DNA from: Candidatus Dormiibacterota bacterium
GTDB lineage: Bacteria; Chloroflexota; Dormibacteria; UBA8260
Reading direction: 5' to 3'
Length of the DNA stretch: 6,278 nucleotides
NCBI GenBank assembly: GCA_955652455.1
Contig: CATPBU010000006.1
Coordinates: forward strand, 1-6,278
Shown here: positions 5,175 to 6,278 of the stretch, piece by piece
How positions within the stretch are numbered: the first letter of the stretch is position 1
Layout: every line of letters begins with the position of its first letter
Position numbers and translations under genes: made by a program
Notes under the pieces: generated by a model
The model's input: only the letters and a program-made list of their open reading frames with translations
What the model was told of the DNA's origin: nothing
Databases searched by the model: none

Positions 5175-6278
5175 ATGACCGTTGCGGCACCCCGCGCCGC
5201 GGAGCCGGCGCGCGCGGAGGTGCCCGACGATCCACTCGACCTCGTGCCCACGACCGCAGTGGTCGCCGTCGCCATGTCCGGCGGAGTCGACTCGTCTGTC
5301 GCGGCCGCGCGATGTGTGGCCCGCGGCCTGCGCGCGTTCGGCATCACGCTGGCGATGTGGCCGCGCAATACCGAACGCGACCGCGACCGCGGATGCTGTT
5401 CGGTCGACGCCGTCGAGGACGCCCGCCGCGTCGCCACCACGCTGGGCATCCCGCACTACAGCTGGAACCTCGAGCCCGAGTTCCAGGCTGAGGTGGTCTC
5501 GATGTTTGGCGACGAGTACGCCGCCGGTCGGACGCCGAACCCGTGCGTCCGCTGCAATCAGACCGTCAAGTTCGGGGCGCTCCTCAGCCGCGCGCTGCAG
5601 GCTGGCGCCACGCACCTGGCGACCGGCCACTACGCGCGCAGCGGGCGCCGCGGTGAGGCGATCACGCTTCACCGCGCCGCCGCGACCACCAAGGACCAGG
5701 CCTACACGCTGCACCGCCTCGACCAGCGGCAGTTGCGCCACGCCGTGTTCCCGCTCGGCTCCTTCACCTCGAAGGGCGAGGTGCGCCATGTCGCCGCCGG
5801 CCTCGGCCTGGTCACGGCCTCCAAGCCGGATTCACAGGAGCTCTGCTTCGTCACCGACACCGTCCGGAGCGACCTGGCGCGCCGCCTCGCCGGCCGTTTC
5901 AGCCCCGGTGCGGTGCTCGACACCGTCGGCAACATCGTCGGCGAGCACCGCGGCGTGCCGTTCTACACGGTCGGTCAGAGGTCCGGTATCGCTGTCGCAC
6001 CGACGCGTCCGGACACCGCCCCGCTTTACGTTGTTGCTGTCGATGCTGGCAATAACACCATCACCGTCGGACCGCGGACGGCGCTGGAGCGGACCGTGGT
6101 GAAGCTGGAGGACGTGCGCTGGATCGACGTCGCGGCACCCCGGGGCGCAGTGCTGACGCTGCAGCTGCGCGCCCATGCTGCCCCGGCGCCGGTCACCGTC
6201 GCGAAGGCCGCGTCCCGGTCGACGGTGCTCGCATGCCACTCGCCCGCCACCCACCTGGCGACCGGCCACTACGCGCGC
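5175..6278 (+). CDS. mnmA: tRNA-specific 2-thiouridylase MnmA (TrmU), 3'-truncated with aberrant terminus
   Basis: MnmA activates U34 of tRNA Lys, Glu and Gln with ATP and replaces the 2-oxygen by sulfur. The frame gives 368 residues to the window edge without a stop. Motifs: ATP-pyrophosphatase P-loop AMSGGVDSS (33-41), GCCSVDAVEDA (73-83), GRTPNPCVRCNQTVKF (118-133) holding the catalytic-type Cys (C127, equivalent to E. coli C102), LATGHYAR (148-155), KDQAY (173-177), DSQELCFV (219-226) with the second catalytic Cys (C224, E. coli C199) and VGQRSGI (266-272). The start at 5175 leaves about 28 residues before the core; GTG codons at 5220 or 5244 are alternatives and no start has a clear ribosome site. 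The C-terminal beta-barrel is present until about residue 360. There, the last nine codons repeat residues 147-155 exactly instead of the expected PGQ...Y...GGG-like ending, so the true C-terminus is missing. Confidence 0.96.
   Translation, partial: MTVAAPRAAEPARAEVPDDPLDLVPTTAVVAVAMSGGVDSSVAAARCVARGLRAFGITLAMWPRNTERDRDRGCCSVDAVEDARRVATTLGIPHYSWNLEPEFQAEVVSMFGDEYAAGRTPNPCVRCNQTVKFGALLSRALQAGATHLATGHYARSGRRGEAITLHRAAATTKDQAYTLHRLDQRQLRHAVFPLGSFTSKGEVRHVAAGLGLVTASKPDSQELCFVTDTVRSDLARRLAGRFSPGAVLDTVGNIVGEHRGVPFYTVGQRSGIAVAPTRPDTAPLYVVAVDAGNNTITVGPRTALERTVVKLEDVRWIDVAAPRGAVLTLQLRAHAAPAPVTVAKAASRSTVLACHSPATHLATGHYAR
5606..5639 (+). repeat. Internal mnmA copy of a 34-base direct repeat
   Basis: These bases encode the GATHLATGHYAR region of MnmA, whose LATGHYAR motif is expected here. 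The same sequence recurs at 6245-6278 with one mismatch (5612 G versus 6251 C); the last 27 bases (5613-5639) are identical. This copy is in its proper place in the protein. Confidence 0.9.
6245..6278 (+). repeat. Terminal copy of the direct repeat at the window edge (likely assembly artefact)
   Basis: The final 27 bases (6252-6278) are identical to 5613-5639, and a further seven bases upstream differ at only one position. In the mnmA frame this puts HLATGHYAR where family members have an 'apGQ' turn leading to the last strand. The identical segment reaches the very last base, which is how a false join or k-mer overlap at a contig end looks. Confidence 0.8.

Noticed and set aside
5182..6102. 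A 306-codon plus-strand open frame inside mnmA.
   Set aside because: The other frame carries every MnmA motif without interruption; this one is a Ser/Arg/Pro/Thr-rich shadow with no domain.

Overview
The window is a strongly GC-rich bacterial fragment that is almost fully coding. It reads as chromosomal housekeeping DNA, with no phage, transposon, CRISPR or RNA gene visible. Three features point to Actinomycetota or a neighbouring high-GC Terrabacteria lineage such as Chloroflexota or Dormibacterota: a CysO-like sulfur carrier very close to the mycobacterial protein, an Fpg/Nei glycosylase of the type common in actinobacteria, and a -10 box placed for leaderless transcription. I cannot decide between these lineages from the sequence alone. 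Both ends cut genes (aroA on the left, mnmA on the right), so this is probably a whole short contig or a slice of one.

Layout from left to right: (1) the 3' part of aroA (EPSP synthase, shikimate pathway) on the plus strand; (2) a minus-strand pair, an FMN-binding PPOX-fold protein followed by a menA/UbiA-type prenyltransferase, whose end overlaps the end of aroA by 17 bases; (3) after a 111-base divergent gap, a plus-strand SAM-dependent O-methyltransferase; (4) a perfect GC-rich hairpin that exactly fills the gap to the next, convergent gene; (5) a minus-strand Fpg/Nei-family DNA glycosylase; (6) after a 70-base divergent gap, a plus-strand Nudix-like protein; (7) a cysO-like sulfur carrier with a probable leaderless promoter; (8) mnmA, the tRNA 2-thiouridylase, 9 bases downstream and running off the right end.

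The most interesting biology is the cysO-mnmA pair. It places a ubiquitin-like thiocarboxylate sulfur carrier in an apparent operon with a tRNA thiolase that normally takes sulfur from a cysteine-desulfurase relay. The glycosylase is also notable because it lacks the classical Met/Arg/Phe void-filling triad of Fpg. The last 27 bases exactly duplicate an internal piece of mnmA and replace the expected C-terminal motif, which is best explained as an assembly artefact. I see no convincing new multi-gene defence or mobile system here.
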